Below are positions 61,554-64,000 of a stretch of DNA of 64,000 bases, piece after piece. Below the pieces are notes generated by a model, which ran no database searches, was not told where the DNA came from, and worked only from the letters and a program-made list of their open reading frames with translations. Position numbers and translations under genes: made by a program. Source of the DNA: Candidatus Kapaibacterium sp. (GTDB lineage: Bacteria > Bacteroidota > Ignavibacteria > Kapaibacteriales > Kapaibacteriaceae); the NCBI GenBank assembly GCA_022842685.1, contig JALHPC010000002.1:22193-86192 (forward strand), given 5' to 3'. Numbering within the stretch: the stretch's first letter is position 1; each line of letters begins with the position of its first letter.

Positions 61554-64000
61554 TTAGTCGGTGATAATGACTCGCTGCGTTGCGTTATACGGTCCGCTCT
61601 GCATTCTCACGATAAAGGCACCGCTCGGTAGTCCGCTGGTGGGGAACCGAAGGGTGTATTCACCAGCAGTCAGTGCCGAGTTGATGAATGTGCGAACGAC
61701 GCGTCCCGACATGTCGATGAGGTCGATCGTTGTATGTGTGTTAATGCCAACGCCGAAATCGACGGCAACGCTACCACCTACGGCAGGGTTCGGTACCACC
61801 GGAGGCAGTGCGAAGTTGGTACGGCCAAGCGAAACGACGCGCTGAGCAAGGGCACAGTTAAAGATCGACGTAGCAGCACCAGTCGTGGACGGCACTTGGC
61901 ATGGCCGAGGCATGTTCACAGTTAGGTTTTGCTGCGAGGCAAAGTCATTCGAAAGCAACAAGACTGCTCTAAAGCGGAAGACATCTGCATCTGAACTCAA
62001 AACCGGTGTTCCCGACGCAGTGAATACCCACTCGGTACGATCCGCAGTAGCAGATGGGCGCTCCACGGGGCCAGTGACAGTCCAGCCGGGAACAAGAGTC
62101 GCCACCGAGCCCTGAACAAAGGCCAGAGCGTCTTCCTTAACATCAACAACGAATTCCGCAGAGGTGATTTCGAGGTTAGGATAGTCCGATGCACGTACGT
62201 TGACCGTGAACGTCACTTCTTCGCCAGGATTACGCGACGCGTTTGCTGGAAGGTCGTTGACAAGGTTGAACGTAACTGGGATGCGGCGCGCAGTGCCAGT
62301 GATGGTAGAGATGAGATCCTGAACGAGTTCGACATTGTCGCCCTGCCCGAAGTTGCGAATCTGGAGGCGCATCTCGTGATTGCCTTCGGTGGTGGGCACG
62401 TAGCGGATGCGAATTCTGTACGACTCTCCAGGGGCTGCAAAAAACGGAACCGTGACCGGAGTGCCAGCAGGATTGAGAATCTCGACAATCTGGAACTGAT
62501 TGTTGTCGGGGCCAAGCTGCTCAATTGCGCGGATCTCAACTGGGCGACCACCACCGGTCACCGAGATAACGATGTTACCCTCTGGCGTGTCGCAATCGGT
62601 CCGCTGAGGGCCAAACGTCAGGTCTGTTACATCTGGAATCGGGCTGTCGCATGAGCCGACGCTCCAGCGTGCCGGCGATGTAGTGGTAACGACGGCCTCG
62701 TCGACACCGTTGCCACGAATAGCATCGTGGGTGACGGTGATGTCGACGTTGTGACCACGCTGATCACCGATAGGACGGAGGAAGCGAATTGCTACGTTGG
62801 CCGACGTTGCTGGCTGTACTACGATAGGGAAGGCTGGTGGCGTGGCAAACGACCACATGGCACCACCGTTTAGGGTGATGTTGCTAATCGTAAGGGGCAT
62901 CGTTCCCGTGTTGGGGATGACCAGGTTGTTATCGACGTCGATACCTTCGGGAGTTTGTAAGCATGTCATGCTAACAACGTTGACGTCGGCCGTTGGCAAC
63001 AGGCCTTCGCCACGGAGGTTATCGGTAACGCCGGGCACGCCGGCCGTGGAGAACACAGGCTCGATGGCTGCCAAAGAAATGGTTGCAGGGATACCGACGT
63101 TGGGTCGGAAGAATACCTCGAACGTCACAATCTCGTTCGGCGTATCGCCGGTACTCGTCATGTCGACGCCTGCGCCAATCGGTGCCCCATTCAGGGTGAT
63201 GGCTCCAATTTTGAAGATGTAGTTGGCTTCGGTGCTACCTGCGGGCCAGTATTCGGTGCCACCTTGGACAAAACGAATGCCTGTAAGACGGATGGTCTCG
63301 GTGCCGGTGTTGTAGACAATACAGTCACTCGTGACCGTTGGCGCGCCGGCGACGGCGAAGCGGCGTAGCGAATTCTCGCGAAGCGAGCCGAAGTCGTGGC
63401 CCTTGATGAACGGACCTGGGGCTTGTGTACGGCCCTTCCAGTTGGAGACACTGTCGCCTTCGGCGCCATTGGTGGTAAACGTGACGTCGATTTCTTCGGA
63501 GCCAACGCTGTTACGTTGGAAGCATGCAGTTTGCAGGAATACTACGTTTTGTGGGGCAAAAACGGCAGGTGGAATGCGGATAGGCAATGCTGGCGTCGTT
63601 GGATTGGATAGGCGGAACGAGCCCGCCACGCCAGTGATGTTGGAAATCACCAGGGTGTCGGTACCAGGGTTGGTGATTCGAAGCCCAGCCGTCAAGCAGT
63701 TCTCTTCGTTCACTGCTCGAGTACCTGCATCCCAGTCGGCCACTGTAATACGTGGCATAACGGCCATGCCTTGTAAGGCCATAGTAAACTGTGAGCAGCC
63801 AGTTTTGGCAATCAGCGTGTCGACGTCCCAGTCGCTACGAGGATCTGTGGTTTCTTCGTTGGCTAGGTATTCGATTTCAACGATATGTGTGCCACCATCA
63901 GGGATTCGTACAGCGGGTGGAATGTCGCCAGATACGATGACGAATTTACCACTAGCGGTTCCCTTGAAAGCTAAATCAGTGACGTTCAACTCGGCACCGC
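61554..64000 (-). CDS. large choice-of-anchor/Ig-type secreted protein, T9SS cargo, 5' end outside window
   Basis: The frame is open to the window edge: codons before the TTG at 63989 continue as GAE, so that TTG is not the start. About 815 residues are visible. They form four or more ASH/choice-of-anchor-D-like domains with repeated 'GTxxLxISNIT' and 'VVxPxxxANVAIRFLRP' lines, each carrying a Cys. A cohesin-like segment (about 620-715; VTFTVNVRASDYPNLEI, LSSDADVFRFRAVLLLS) and a C-terminal sorting domain (IDLIDMSGRVVRTFINSALT, then LPSGAFIVRMQSG) follow. It is probably a surface or structural protein. Confidence 0.87.
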   Translation of the reverse strand, partial: GAELNVTDLAFKGTASGKFVIVSGDIPPAVRIPDGGTHIVEIEYLANEETTDPRSDWDVDTLIAKTGCSQFTMALQGMAVMPRITVADWDAGTRAVNEENCLTAGLRITNPGTDTLVISNITGVAGSFRLSNPTTPALPIRIPPAVFAPQNVVFLQTACFQRNSVGSEEIDVTFTTNGAEGDSVSNWKGRTQAPGPFIKGHDFGSLRENSLRRFAVAGAPTVTSDCIVYNTGTETIRLTGIRFVQGGTEYWPAGSTEANYIFKIGAITLNGAPIGAGVDMTSTGDTPNEIVTFEVFFRPNVGIPATISLAAIEPVFSTAGVPGVTDNLRGEGLLPTADVNVVSMTCLQTPEGIDVDNNLVIPNTGTMPLTISNITLNGGAMWSFATPPAFPIVVQPATSANVAIRFLRPIGDQRGHNVDITVTHDAIRGNGVDEAVVTTTSPARWSVGSCDSPIPDVTDLTFGPQRTDCDTPEGNIVISVTGGGRPVEIRAIEQLGPDNNQFQIVEILNPAGTPVTVPFFAAPGESYRIRIRYVPTTEGNHEMRLQIRNFGQGDNVELVQDLISTITGTARRIPVTFNLVNDLPANASRNPGEEVTFTVNVRASDYPNLEITSAEFVVDVKEDALAFVQGSVATLVPGWTVTGPVERPSATADRTEWVFTASGTPVLSSDADVFRFRAVLLLSNDFASQQNLTVNMPRPCQVPSTTGAATSIFNCALAQRVVSLGRTNFALPPVVPNPAVGGSVAVDFGVGINTHTTIDLIDMSGRVVRTFINSALTAGEYTLRFPTSGLPSGAFIVRMQSGPYNATQRVIITD

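Overview
The window is a gene-dense bacterial chromosome segment of moderately high GC. It most resembles the Bacteroidota/Chlorobiota/Kapabacteria side of the tree. The main evidence is nine secreted proteins that end in a type IX secretion (Por/T9SS) C-terminal sorting domain, plus lipoproteins with Bacteroidota-like lipoboxes, an alanine/glutamate-extended ribosomal protein S16 next to ffh, an Hc1-like mini-histone and a eukaryote-type citrate synthase. The phylum is inferred from gene families, not from a marker-gene comparison.

Layout. 0-8 kb: the first codons of a sugar-nucleotide epimerase, a large FG-GAP/ASPIC T9SS protein, a lipoprotein, a membrane protein, the ffh-rpsP pair and a DUF4397 T9SS protein. 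8-18 kb: glycogen phosphorylase, an Hc1-like protein, tRNA-Lys, membrane pyrophosphatase, tRNA-Val, citrate synthase and an ABC-2 permease. 18-25 kb: two T9SS proteins (an M1 aminopeptidase and a carboxypeptidase-regulatory-domain protein), then an ECF sigma / anti-sigma / lipoprotein operon whose anti-sigma-like protein carries a barrel-like C-terminus. 25-32 kb: a YgjP-type metallopeptidase, bacilliredoxin, a TPR protein, an RlmI-type methyltransferase and a PKD-type T9SS protein.

32-40.7 kb is the accessory region. It holds two paralogous two-helix membrane proteins that bracket a Schlafen/AlbA_2 protein, two paralogous small ORFs, a repeated upstream sequence, a broken phage tail-completion gene and a decayed copy of the tRNA-Thr 3' end. 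This is the best candidate for an undescribed (possibly defence-related) module. A sialidase-repeat T9SS gene lies between the decayed tRNA copy and the intact tRNA-Thr.

40.8-64 kb: another large T9SS protein; a tightly overlapping six-gene operon (DegT aminotransferase, LiaF-like, class II photolyase, secreted protein, EamA exporter, SIS isomerase); a Rieske/cytochrome b pair whose cytochrome b has lost both ligands of one heme; alanine dehydrogenase; TauE-like permease; an IS630-type HTH protein; a barrel protein translationally coupled to a vanadium-haloperoxidase-like lipoprotein; PaaN; cystathionine gamma-synthase; and two T9SS proteins, the last running off the right edge.

Intrinsic terminators are well conserved. 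Two of them (for hppA and ald) lie inside the coding sequence of a neighbouring gene.
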